Source: Pontibacter diazotrophicus (GTDB taxonomy: Bacteria > Bacteroidota > Bacteroidia > Cytophagales > Hymenobacteraceae). Taken from it: a stretch of DNA of 64,000 nucleotides. Positions within the stretch are counted from its first letter, which is position 1; each line of letters starts with the position of its first letter. Shown here piece after piece: positions 26,524 to 36,400 of this stretch. The position numbers were made by a program, and so were the translations under genes. The stretch is from the NCBI RefSeq assembly GCF_003367245.1, contig NZ_QRGR01000009.1:124001-188000 (forward strand), in the 5' to 3' direction. The notes beneath the pieces are model-generated. The model worked only from the letters and a program-made list of their open reading frames with translations, made no database searches and was not told where the DNA came from.

Positions 26524-27876
26524 TTATTTTCTTCTGTGAAGCTGCATCATCATGCCGTGTTTGGGGCGCAGGTTAAGAAGTTGTGCCATCTCAACCGAAT
26601 GGTCAGGCACCAAGGTCATGCGCCAGAATTGTGCAATAGAGGCGAGCACCAGTATCCCTTCCAGCCAGGCATAATGTTGCCCGATACAGGAGCGTGGGCC
26701 CTCGCTAAACGGGAAATATTCGAATTTGGGATAGTGCCCGTCCGGACGCTGAGCCCAGGAATAAGGATTGAACTGCTGGGGATCCGGATGGAAGCGGGAA
26801 TCCCGGTGTATCAGATACGGACTCATCAAAACGATGGTACCACCCGGCACAACATAATTGCCTATAGCAAATTGTTCGAGCGCCTGGCGGGCAATAATGT
26901 AAATAGGCGGGTACATCCGCATGGATTCTGTAAAAATCATCCGGGTGAATTTTAGTTGAGGATAGTCATCCAGCGTTGGCAGCCTTCCCTGTAGTACGCT
27001 ATCCAGTTCCTTGTGCAAATCAGCCTCTACCTCCGGATGTTGCGAAAGCAGGTACCAGGTCCAGGTGAGGGCTATGGAGGTGGTATCAAATGCAGTCAGA
27101 AAAAGGGTCAGGGCCTCATCTCTTATGCTCTGATCGCTCAGGCCGCCGCCATCAGTTTCCCCCTGTTCCTGTAGTAACAAGGAGAGTAAATCTCCATTGT
27201 TCAACATGCTCCTCCTGCGTTCAGCAATGATCCTGTAAATGGTTTTATCCAGTTGAGCTTTCGCTCTGAAAAAACGAAGGGTTCCTGGAAGCGGAAGCTT
27301 CAGCAACAACTCTGCAAAGGGTAGCGTGATCCTTCCAAAAAGGCTCATGATAGATTCCAGGGCCTGATCAATTTCCGGGGCTTCTTCTTCTATGTCTACA
27401 TTGAACATGGTCTTACCCGCGATCCCTGTACTCATCTTCATCATTTCTCTCATCACATCCACGCGCATGCCATCTTCCCAGCCATTCATCAGGCGCGTGG
27501 CATACGCAGTCATGGCAGGCGCATATATACCCATCATCCGGCGGTGAAAAGCTGGTTGTATGATGCGTGATTGACGCTTGTGGAACTCCCCTTCGCTAGT
27601 CAGAAGTCCCTCCCCCAACAGTACCTTGGCCATTTCCAAGGGCCTGCCCTTCACAAAATTGCTATGTTGCTTCGAGAGTACTTCCTTTATGTAATCAGGG
27701 TGATTCAGGTAAACAACCCGAAGCGGGCCTATTTTAAAATGAACAATATCGCCGTATTGCCCTGCCAGCTTGCTCAGAAAGCCAAGGCTATCCCGTCGAA
27801 ATCGAAGGAGGTTTACCAAAGAGATAGTAGGCTTTGGCCCAGGGGGGAGTTGGGAGCTGTTTGCCGCTTTGCTCAT
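26524..27876 (-). CDS. Cytochrome P450
   Basis: This 450-residue soluble P450 has no membrane anchor. Signatures in order are the proline-rich PPGPKP (about 12-17), the I-helix FDTTSIALTW with the oxygen-activating Thr pair (about 264-273), the K-helix ExxR in ESMRMYPP, and the heme-binding loop FSEGPRSCIGQ with Cys397 as ligand. The protein resembles the fatty-acid-hydroxylating CYP4/CYP102-like group in general layout (inference). Redox partners are not encoded nearby. It lies between the double KASIII and the phosphopantetheinyl transferase with gaps of 12 and 20 bases, so it probably oxidises the acyl chain of the cluster product. Confidence 0.93.
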   Translation of the reverse strand: MSKAANSSQLPPGPKPTISLVNLLRFRRDSLGFLSKLAGQYGDIVHFKIGPLRVVYLNHPDYIKEVLSKQHSNFVKGRPLEMAKVLLGEGLLTSEGEFHKRQSRIIQPAFHRRMMGIYAPAMTAYATRLMNGWEDGMRVDVMREMMKMSTGIAGKTMFNVDIEEEAPEIDQALESIMSLFGRITLPFAELLLKLPLPGTLRFFRAKAQLDKTIYRIIAERRRSMLNNGDLLSLLLQEQGETDGGGLSDQSIRDEALTLFLTAFDTTSIALTWTWYLLSQHPEVEADLHKELDSVLQGRLPTLDDYPQLKFTRMIFTESMRMYPPIYIIARQALEQFAIGNYVVPGGTIVLMSPYLIHRDSRFHPDPQQFNPYSWAQRPDGHYPKFEYFPFSEGPRSCIGQHYAWLEGILVLASIAQFWRMTLVPDHSVEMAQLLNLRPKHGMMMQLHRRK

Positions 27877-27888
27877 GCTTCTTTTGGC

Positions 27889-29907
27889 TTAAAAACGATA
27901 AACAGCACAACCTACCTGTATTCCGGAGCCTACTGCAATCAGTAGCCCGGTGTCGCCAGGCTTGACCAGCCCGTTTTCTAGGGCGTACGCCATCCCGTAA
28001 GGGATAGAAGAAGAAAACAGGTCGGACCCCGCCCCCACTACATCTACAAATTTCTCGGAAGGTAGCGCCAACTGAGTGCCTAATCTGGCAATAAACGCGG
28101 AGGAGATTTGGGGAGGGAAAACCTTATCAATTTGACTGGCCTTGAGCCCCTCGAGCTGCAATAGCTCCTCTACAGCAGGCTCAATATAAGCCAGGTACTT
28201 ATCCTCTATATCCGGTTCTTTCTCAAAATGCAGAAAGGGCTTGACGTCAGCGGTAGAACAATAGGACGTATAGGCATCGAGCGATTCTGTATGATAATGA
28301 AACAGAAAGCGTGAAAATCCCCTGTTATTTTCCGGATGAGCATCCAGAATGACGGCAGAAGCAGTTTCACACACGCCCAGCAGTTTATCGGGAAATAGAG
28401 TGGCATTGTTTTCAACTTCCGTAGCTACAATCATAGCCGCTTTGCTCATTCCCGCCTGAATTGTCTGCTGCGCTACATAACAAGCATTCAGAAATCCTAC
28501 GGAACCGTTGAAAACATCAAAGGCAAGCGTTTTTTTCTGTTCCTGCCCACCATAACTTGCATTCATGTTCAGCTTTCCTGCCAATAAAGCAGCAAAAGCC
28601 GGCTCCAAAAGATAATCGCTGCGGTAAACACCGCTATGTATGAGCAGCCCGATATCGTTGCACTGGTAGGAGGAGTTCTCCAAGCAATTGGTTGCTGCAC
28701 TCTGCTGTAAAGCCAGGGAGTCCGTATTGTTGATGGTTCCTTCCGGAAGAGTCCCTATACTTTCCATTCGGATACCGGGAGTATGACACTTGCTCTGGGG
28801 ATTTGCATGCACCGTAGCAGGCTCTTTTATTATTTTACCCTTTTGTGCTCCCGTTTGACGCAGTCGATCCGGCAAATCATCGAAAACATACAGCGCTGTA
28901 CCTACGGTGAGACCAGAGGCCGAAATGCCAAAAACCACTTTATCCCCGGATTGCATTTTATTTTCCCGAATTTGATCGGCTATGGCAATAAAATGAGAAG
29001 TGGAGGCGGTATTGCCGCGCTGCTCCAGGTTATTCACCGTGTTACCATCATGCAGGATATCGTTGCTCAACAGACTGTTGATCTCATTCTTCGCACTGTT
29101 CAGCGTCAACTTAGAGGTTTGATGCAAGACCAGGTGCTGGATGTCAGCGGGTGACCAACCGGCCCGTTGCAGCACATCCAAGGCGGCGGCCGCGCCGGAC
29201 TTAATGGCTACATCTGTCAGGTTTACCGAGTCCGTATGCATGATCCACCCTCCATGTGCTGATGTTTTGGCGACACAGTAAGGGCTGTAGCGGCCAAACG
29301 TCTGAAGGTCAATTCCCTGAAAACCGGATTTATTATCAGCGGACTTCTCCAGGATCAGCGCTGCACCGGCATCTCCCAGGGTCAGGCAGGCGAGCCTAGG
29401 ATCCATGAAACCGTCCATCTCTCTTTGGGCCGTACGGGTAAGGTGGGTAATGTATTCCCCACTGACCAGCATGGCCCGGCGGATGGCCCCTGTTTGTAAC
29501 AAAGCATTGACGAGATAGATACCGGTAAACATTCCGGCGCAGGCATTGGTGATGTCGAAGGCTAGGGCATTGCAAAACCCAAAAAGATTTCTGAGTTTGA
29601 CGGATGTGCAGGGCTCAAAGGAAACTGTATCCAGCGCATCATACCTGGATATATTACAGCAAATCAGGAGATCTATATCTGCCGGAAGATAGGCTGATTT
29701 TTCAAGGCAGTCGGAGACAGCCTTTTTAGCTAAATCAATGGAAAATTCCTGCTGCCCCGCCATGCGCCTGCTTATAATACCGGAAACTTTTTCCAGGGGG
29801 AAGCAACTTTGGCTTTTACAGCCCTGCAACACCTCCGTAGTAGAGACAGATTGGGGTGGAAGATAGATGCCGATACTCTCAATAATGGTGTTTTGCTCCT
29901 GGTCCAT
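27889..29907 (-). CDS. Fused tandem KASIII-like ketosynthase with degenerate second half
   Basis: This 672-residue protein is made of two 3-oxoacyl-ACP synthase III-like domains (about 5-345 and 375-672) joined by a 30-residue linker. The first half has the full Cys-His-Asn triad: C123 in ITNACAGMF, H262 in LHQTSK and N299 in RGNTAST. The second half keeps the fold (LAFDVFNGSVGFL, GLLIAVGSGIQVGCAVY) but Ser469 replaces the Cys, Pro replaces the His (VFPPQIS) and GSDLFSS replaces the GNT motif. The polypeptide thus mimics a KASIII dimer with one live and one dead subunit. It could start a chain, or release the assembled chain by ester or carbon-carbon bond formation, as some KASIII-like enzymes do (inference). 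It is the first gene of the leftward arm. Confidence 0.88.
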   Translation of the reverse strand: MDQEQNTIIESIGIYLPPQSVSTTEVLQGCKSQSCFPLEKVSGIISRRMAGQQEFSIDLAKKAVSDCLEKSAYLPADIDLLICCNISRYDALDTVSFEPCTSVKLRNLFGFCNALAFDITNACAGMFTGIYLVNALLQTGAIRRAMLVSGEYITHLTRTAQREMDGFMDPRLACLTLGDAGAALILEKSADNKSGFQGIDLQTFGRYSPYCVAKTSAHGGWIMHTDSVNLTDVAIKSGAAAALDVLQRAGWSPADIQHLVLHQTSKLTLNSAKNEINSLLSNDILHDGNTVNNLEQRGNTASTSHFIAIADQIRENKMQSGDKVVFGISASGLTVGTALYVFDDLPDRLRQTGAQKGKIIKEPATVHANPQSKCHTPGIRMESIGTLPEGTINNTDSLALQQSAATNCLENSSYQCNDIGLLIHSGVYRSDYLLEPAFAALLAGKLNMNASYGGQEQKKTLAFDVFNGSVGFLNACYVAQQTIQAGMSKAAMIVATEVENNATLFPDKLLGVCETASAVILDAHPENNRGFSRFLFHYHTESLDAYTSYCSTADVKPFLHFEKEPDIEDKYLAYIEPAVEELLQLEGLKASQIDKVFPPQISSAFIARLGTQLALPSEKFVDVVGAGSDLFSSSIPYGMAYALENGLVKPGDTGLLIAVGSGIQVGCAVYRF

Positions 29908-30378
29908 ATACCCCTCCCTGCGAAGTTGAACATCGTGATGAATGATATGATAGGTATTCCCTTATAGGCCAGACAGGCGGTTTTGTCCTTTACTCTGACC
30001 GGAAGATAATATCATCCCAAATTACGTTGGGTTTTGTGGTGCCTGTATAATTACAACTTGTTATTTTCATAAATATAAAATATATTGGATCAAAATAAAA
30101 ACAAATATTCTTTTACTTATTACCGTTAAGTACCTATAAATAAGGTTGGAAGAGCTGGACAATGTTTAGCTCTTCCAGCTCAAGGCAATACACTAGCCTC
30201 TCGGATGGTCAACACTTGCTAATTTAATTCGACCAACCACAAGGCTCTTCATCTCTTATAGGAGAGCAGGAGAGATTTCCTTCTACGCACCATGTCACTA
30301 ACTATTTTCTCTTAGTTAGGAGCAACATCTTCAATTGACGGTTCAGCGATACTTTTTACTGCTTTCATCTCCTTAAAC
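29908..30378. other. 471-bp divergent intergenic region of the biosynthetic cluster
   Basis: AT-rich spacer between the two divergent arms that must hold promoters for both. No confident -33/-7 pair was found. One inverted repeat stands out, TGGAAGAGCT (30147-30156) with its complement AGCTCTTCCA (30168-30177) around an 11-base spacer. It is a possible regulator site. Confidence 0.5.
30147..30177. promoter_or_regulatory. Inverted repeat in the divergent promoter region
   Basis: Ten-base arms TGGAAGAGCT and AGCTCTTCCA are separated by 11 bases, near the middle of the gap between the KASIII and FAAL genes. It could be a regulator binding site or a weak hairpin; no regulator gene is encoded in the cluster. 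Confidence 0.35.
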
Positions 30379-32103
30379 ATGATAGTTCTGCCAACATCAC
30401 TGGTTGATATTCTACATTATCGCGCGACTGAGCAGCCCGATAAGTTGGCTTTACGGTTCCTGGAGGATGGAGAAGACGAGGAGGTTAGCATAACATATAA
30501 AGTATTAGATGAACGGGCACGAACTATCGGAGCCATCCTGCAGGCATCCACTAAGGTTGGAGAAAGGGCGCTGATCCTTCTTCCGGCGGGACTGGATTTT
30601 GTTGCGGCCTATTTGGGTTGTCTGTATGCGAAGGTTATTGCCGTTCCGGTACCTCCTCCCCATCCTGCCCGTCTGGAGGCAACGCTTGCGGCAACGCTTC
30701 GAATAGCCGGTGATGCCAAACCGGCAGTCGCGCTGGTAAGTTCCTCTCTCTTCGAAGCAATAGCGCTTCAGAAGCAAGTAAAGGAGCAGTTCAGGGGAAT
30801 CGAACTGTTAGTAGCAGCGGCAGATGGCATAACAGATGACGGTGAGAAATGGCAACAACCGGAAATCGAGGATAATGACCTTGCCTTTCTCCAGTACACC
30901 TCCGGCTCAACGAGCTTGCCCAAAGGGGTCATGGTAAGCCATCAAAACCTGCTGCATAACCTGGGCCTGATCGAAGCATCTTTCGGTCAGTCAAGTGCAA
31001 GCGAAACGGTCATCTGGCTCCCCCCTTACCACGATATGGGACTTATAGGAGGCATACTGCAACCACTATACACAGGCAACCCTGTTACCCTCATCCCCCA
31101 CCTGATGTTTTTGCAGCGGCCTGTTCGTTGGCTCCAGGCCATCACGCGTTACCAGGCTACCACCAGTGGAGGCCCTAACTTCGCTTACGACCTGTGTATC
31201 CGGAAGATCAGGCCAGCGCAAAGAGAACAGCTTGATCTCAGCACCTGGGAAGTCGCATTCAACGGGGCTGAGCCTGTCTGTAACAGGACGTTGGAGCGCT
31301 TTGCTGATTTTTTTGCCCCTTGCGGTTTTCGCCGGGAGGCCTTTGTTCCGTGTTATGGACTGGCAGAGGCGACCCTTTTGGTTACAGGAGGACCGAAAGC
31401 CAGAAGACCTGTGATGAAAAACCTGGAAAAGGCAGGGCTTGAGCACAACATGGCAATAGTTTCTCCGGAAACCAGCAGCGGCATGCAGACGGTGGTAAGT
31501 TGCGGGCAAAACCTGGGCAGACAAACGATCAGAATTGTTGATGCAGAAACGCTGCGCCCATGCCTACCGGGTCGGGTCGGAGAGATCTGGGTCTGTGGCC
31601 CCAGCATTGCGAGCGGGTATTGGAACAAACCTGTGGAGACAGCAAGCTCTTTTGGCGCACGCCTGCCTGGCAGTGAGGAAGGTCCCTTTCTGCGTACCGG
31701 GGACCTAGGCTTTCAACTTGATGGGGAACTTTATATAACCGGTCGCCTTAAAAACCTGATCATCATTGATGGGAAAAACTACGATGCGCAGGATATAGAA
31801 AGAACAGTGGAAGCCTGTCATCCCGGTATAAAGCCGTCAGGATGCGCCGTATTTGCCATCGAAAATGCCGGGCGTGAACAAGTCATTGTGATGGCTGAAA
31901 TGCAGGTTAAACTAGTTACAGACACAGCAGAAGTCATAAAAGCGATCCGTAATGCTGTTGCCCAACAGCATGAACTTCCTGTCTGCGACATCAGGCTAGT
32001 TTTTCCTGGCAGCATCCCGAAAACCACCAGTGGCAAAACAAGGCACTTCGTCTGCAAAAAGAACTACTTATCCGGCACCTTAAATGAGATCATACCAGCA
32101 TGA
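30379..32103 (+). CDS. Fatty acyl-AMP ligase (FAAL)
   Basis: This 574-residue member of the adenylate-forming family matches stand-alone FAALs, which activate fatty acids as acyl-AMP and hand them to an ACP rather than CoA. Evidence is the AMP-binding loop YTSGSTSLPKGVMVSH (about 172-187), WLPPYHDMGLIGGILQP, the FAAL-type GRLKNLIIIDGKNYDAQDIE and the C-terminal PKTTSGKTRHF bearing the catalytic Lys. Its last codon overlaps the next ATG (ATGA), and the PKS two genes on begins with a free-standing-type ACP, the expected acceptor. It probably provides the starter unit. Chain length cannot be read from the sequence. Confidence 0.92.
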   Translation: MIVLPTSLVDILHYRATEQPDKLALRFLEDGEDEEVSITYKVLDERARTIGAILQASTKVGERALILLPAGLDFVAAYLGCLYAKVIAVPVPPPHPARLEATLAATLRIAGDAKPAVALVSSSLFEAIALQKQVKEQFRGIELLVAAADGITDDGEKWQQPEIEDNDLAFLQYTSGSTSLPKGVMVSHQNLLHNLGLIEASFGQSSASETVIWLPPYHDMGLIGGILQPLYTGNPVTLIPHLMFLQRPVRWLQAITRYQATTSGGPNFAYDLCIRKIRPAQREQLDLSTWEVAFNGAEPVCNRTLERFADFFAPCGFRREAFVPCYGLAEATLLVTGGPKARRPVMKNLEKAGLEHNMAIVSPETSSGMQTVVSCGQNLGRQTIRIVDAETLRPCLPGRVGEIWVCGPSIASGYWNKPVETASSFGARLPGSEEGPFLRTGDLGFQLDGELYITGRLKNLIIIDGKNYDAQDIERTVEACHPGIKPSGCAVFAIENAGREQVIVMAEMQVKLVTDTAEVIKAIRNAVAQQHELPVCDIRLVFPGSIPKTTSGKTRHFVCKKNYLSGTLNEIIPA

Positions 32104-33407
32104 AATTCGGAATATTCATTGATTTACAGTTGCCACGCCCCTGGCAGGAAGGGGATGAATACAAGCTTTTCCAGGAAGCTTTGGAGCAGGTAGCGTTAGC
32201 AGATCGCTTGGGTATCGACTACGTCTGGGTGCAGGAACATCACTTTCTTGAAGAGTACTGCCACTCCTCTGCCCCGGAGGTATTCCTGGCAGCCTGCAGC
32301 CAACGCACGAAAAATATACGCCTGGGGCACGGCATCGTGGCGATGTCCCCCCGGTTCAATCACCCCGCAAGAGTCGCAGAGCGTCTTGCCACACTCGATC
32401 TGCTCAGTGGCGGACGTGTGGAATGGGGAACCGGGGAGTCGGGGTCTCGCATGGAACTGGAAGGATTTGGGGTTGACTTCGTGGACAAACGGGCCATGTG
32501 GGCGGAAGCGTTACAGGAGACGGCAAAAATGATGCGCCTGACCCCCTACCCTGGCTTCCAGGGGAAGTACTTTTCGATGCCGCACCGGAACGTGGTGCCG
32601 AAGCCCCTGCAGAAACCCCATCCCCCAATCTGGGCCGCCTGCTCCAACCGCGATAGTCTGCATTTGGCCGCCCAATTGGGCCTTGGGGCGCTGACTTTCG
32701 CTTTTGTCAACGCGGAAGAAGCCAAATTCTGGGTGGATGAGTATTATGAAACTTTCAAAAAGGAGTGCAGGCCCCTTGGGCAGGCGGTGAACCCCAACGT
32801 AGCCATGCTAACAGGCTTCATGTGCCATCCGGATCATGAAATAGCGATCAGCCGTGGCCAGGATGGCGCTCAGTTTTTCGCCTACGGGCTAGGACACTAC
32901 TGGCGCGACGGCATTCACTTTCCCGGCCATACCGACTTGTGGAGTGAGTTTCAAAAAAGACCCGTTTCCGCAGATCAAAAACTTGAAAGGGAACGCAAGA
33001 AGGCCGGCATGCGGGGCATTGGAAACCCAAAGCACCTGATTGAGAACTTCCGCTCATTCGAAACTGCCGGAGTCGACCAGTTGATTCTTTTGCAACAATG
33101 CGGGTCATACCAGCATGAGCATATTTGCGAGTCCCTGGAGCTTTTCGCGGCTGAGGTCCTGCCGCAATTCAAGGAAAGGGAGGCGAAACGAGAAAAGGTG
33201 AAGCAACAGGAACTGGAACCATTTATCTCTGAGGCACAGCGACATATTCAGGTGCCGGAGCTCATGAAAGAAGTGCCGCCTGTTGAAGCCTACCCCCTTA
33301 TATGGGAAAAATTGAGTTCCGGCAGCCCCCAGGGCACACCGGATCGGCGGCCCGGCATGACAGCATTCTGGCAAATGCAGGTAAGTGGGAAACGCCCGAA
33401 GAATTAA
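32100..33407 (+). CDS. Luciferase-like flavin monooxygenase
   Basis: This 435-residue member of the bacterial luciferase-like superfamily uses reduced FMN or F420. Family features are GIFIDLQLPRPW, DRLGIDYVWVQEHHF, LGHGIVAMSPRFNHPARVAERLATLDLLSGGRVEWGTG (about 78-115) and PIWAACSNRDSLHLAAQLG. The core is about 350 residues, followed by a charged helical tail of about 70 residues unusual for the family. Such enzymes occur as tailoring hydroxylases in NRPS/PKS clusters. The start overlaps the FAAL stop by four bases, so the two are translationally coupled. The reaction catalysed is unknown; alpha- or beta-hydroxylation of a carrier-bound acyl chain is a reasonable guess. Confidence 0.87.
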   Translation: MKFGIFIDLQLPRPWQEGDEYKLFQEALEQVALADRLGIDYVWVQEHHFLEEYCHSSAPEVFLAACSQRTKNIRLGHGIVAMSPRFNHPARVAERLATLDLLSGGRVEWGTGESGSRMELEGFGVDFVDKRAMWAEALQETAKMMRLTPYPGFQGKYFSMPHRNVVPKPLQKPHPPIWAACSNRDSLHLAAQLGLGALTFAFVNAEEAKFWVDEYYETFKKECRPLGQAVNPNVAMLTGFMCHPDHEIAISRGQDGAQFFAYGLGHYWRDGIHFPGHTDLWSEFQKRPVSADQKLERERKKAGMRGIGNPKHLIENFRSFETAGVDQLILLQQCGSYQHEHICESLELFAAEVLPQFKEREAKREKVKQQELEPFISEAQRHIQVPELMKEVPPVEAYPLIWEKLSSGSPQGTPDRRPGMTAFWQMQVSGKRPKN

Positions 33408-33454
33408 ATCTGAAGGGCCGGTTTTAGATGGTTATTTGAACAATGCACTGAGGT

Positions 33455-36400
33455 ATGAATGCAAGAGAAATTCAGGATTGGCTGGTAGTTCAACTCGTGG
33501 AGGAATTTAATATTGGTCCGGGTGAGATCGATGTTCATGAACCCTTCACAAATTATGGGCTTACCTCGCGTGATGCCGTGACCCTTTCAGGCGACCTGGA
33601 AACGTTGTTAGGGCGTCGGCTTTCCCCTACCCTGGCGTATGAATATGCCAGCATCTTTGAGCTCTCCCGTCACCTGGCCGAAGAAGCGGAAACCGAAGGA
33701 ACTGCCGCAGGTGAAACCGCACCAATAGTTGATGCCAACGAGCCAATTGCCATCATTGGCATGGGATGCCGGTTTCCGGGTGCCGCAGATCCTGAATCTT
33801 TCTGGCAGTTGCTCTTCCATGGGGTGGATGCGATATCCGAAATACCAGCAGATCGCTGGCCGAAGCAGGCATTTTATCACCCCGATCCTGCTGTTCGCGG
33901 CAAATCTATTTCAAAGTGGGGCGGCTTCCTGGACAACATCGATCAGTTTGACCCTTATTTTTTTGGCATTTCGCCAAATGAAGCCAAACACATGGATCCG
34001 CAGCAGCGGTTGCTGTTAGAGCTGTCCTTTGAAGCCCTGGATAATGCCAGCCAAGGGGTGGAACAGCTTGATGGAACCCCCACTGGCGTGTTCATCGGGA
34101 TTTCCGTTAATGAGTACAGCCATATCCACTTCAACAACCCTGAGGCGATCTCCAGCCACTCGGGCACGGGAAACGCCTTGTCTGTCGCGGCCAACCGGAT
34201 TTCTTATTTTTTCAATCTCCGGGGACCGAGCATAGCCATTGACACGGCCTGCTCCTCGTCGCTTGCGGCGGTGCACCTGGCCTGTCAAAGCCTCAGAAGT
34301 GGTGCGTGTTCCATGGCCCTGGCTGGGGGAGTGAATCTTATTCTGTCGCCAGCGCACTCCATTGCGTTTACCAAGGCTGGTGTGCTTGCACCAGACGGCA
34401 GGTGCAAAACATTTGATGCGGATGCCAATGGGTATGTACGTGGTGAAGGGGGCGGTGTGGTTGTACTGAAGCCACTCTCTTCGGCCTTGGCGGATGGTGA
34501 TCCTATCCTTGCCCTGATCGCCGGAAGTGCTATGGCCCAGGATGGCCGTACCAATGGATTGATGGCCCCGAACCGGGAATCGCAGGAAGCCCTGTTGCGG
34601 GAAGCCTACCGGGCAGCGGGTATGTCTCCGGGCAGTGCCCAATATGTAGAAGCGCATGGAACAGGCACGCTGCTGGGCGATTCCATGGAAGCCGCGGCTC
34701 TCGGCACAGTCATCGGGGCGGAGCGTGATCAGGCCCCTTGTGCCATAGGCTCTGTCAAAACCAACATCGGGCACCTGGAAGCTGCCGCGGGAATAGCCGG
34801 TTTGATTAAGGTGATATTATCCATGAAATACCAAACCCTTCCCCCCAGCCTGCATTATCACGCTCCCAATCCCCACATTCCCTTCGATGTGCTCCATCTC
34901 CGGGTACAGCAGGAAGCAGCCCCATGGCCTAAGGCTTCAGGCCCGGCCATCGCAGGCGTGAGTTCATTTGGTTTTGGGGGTACCAACGTACACGTGGTCG
35001 TGCGGGATGCGGGGCATCATTATAAGGACAAGGAACATGAGCATACCCAATTCGCGCAATCCCCTTGCCATCTTCTACCTCTTTCGGCTAACAGCCAGGA
35101 AGATCTTCAATCGCTGGCTGGCAGCTTTCAGGACTTACTGGCCTCTGATTTTAGTGTTTCAACGAAAGACCTCTGCCTTGCCGCCGGTAAAAGACGCAGC
35201 CAGTATCCTGTCCGTCTGGCGGCAATAGGTGAATCCCGAAGCGAATTAGCCAACTGCCTTCAGGCTTTTATGAAAGGGGAACAGCACCCGGGCCTTTTAC
35301 ACAGTGGCATGGCGGCGGTTCAACCACCAAAGCTGGCGTTCGTTTTTTCGGGGCAGGGTGGGCAATGGTATGGTATGTGCCGGGAGCTGCTGATTCAGGA
35401 GACGAGCTTTTCCCGGTCCATTGACCGGGTAGACCGTGAGATTCAGAAACAGTTCCAGTGGTCCTTAAAGGACGCGCTACTGGCAGAACCATCGGAGCAG
35501 CGGCTCGAGGAGGTTGACGTGGTGCAGCCAGCGATCTTCGCTATCCAGGTTGCCCTGGCCGGGTTGTGGCAGGAATGGGGCATAATACCCGATGCTGTCA
35601 TCGGGCATAGCATGGGCGAGGTCGCCGCCGCCCATGTGGCGGGGATACTGACGCTGGAAGACGCAATACGGATCATATGCCTGCGCAGCCAGCGCTTAAA
35701 GGACCTGCGCCAGCGGGGAGCGATGCTGGCAACAGAACTGTCACCCGATCAGGCTGAAGAATTGCTAAAAGGGCGCGAAAACGAAGTTTCCATAGCTGCA
35801 ATAAACGGTCCTGCTGCTACCATTCTGTCGGGAGATCCAGAGGCATTGCAGGTCATCATGGACACTCTCGGCCGCCAAAACCTGTTTTGCAGGTGGGTCA
35901 AGGTGGATGTTGCCTCCCACAGCCCGCAAATAGAGCAGTTGCGTACTGGTTTAATGAAGACATTGGATGGACTGCACCCGAAACCAGCGCGGCTCCCCTT
36001 CTACTCAACAGTGACGGGCGCCCGGGGAGACGAACTGCTTTTCGATGCTGCATACTGGGTCGATAACATCCGAAAACCAGTCTTATTTTCAGATGCGATT
36101 GGGCACATGCTGGAAAGCGGCTATTCCCTTTTTGTAGAGCTTGGCCCCCACCCAATTCTTCTCAGTTCCATTCAACAGTCCCTACAGCCCCATCACCAGC
36201 GCGTCAGGCTGCTGCCTTCGCTGCGTCGGGAGGCACCGACGCAGCAAACCCTGTTCAGTACTTTGGGTGCCCTTTATACAGAGGGCTTAACCGTTAGATG
36301 GAAGAACCTTTATCCTGAAGCCGGCAAGTATGTACAGCTCCCCCCGATTCCCTGGCAACGGCAGCGCTACTGGATGGACCCCACTCCTACCAGCACAAAC

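Noticed and set aside
34016-34774. Long open frame of 252 codons on the minus strand inside the PKS
   Set aside because: It lies wholly antisense to conserved KS sequence; its translation is rich in Arg/Gly with no family resemblance. It is a by-product of GC-rich codon use.
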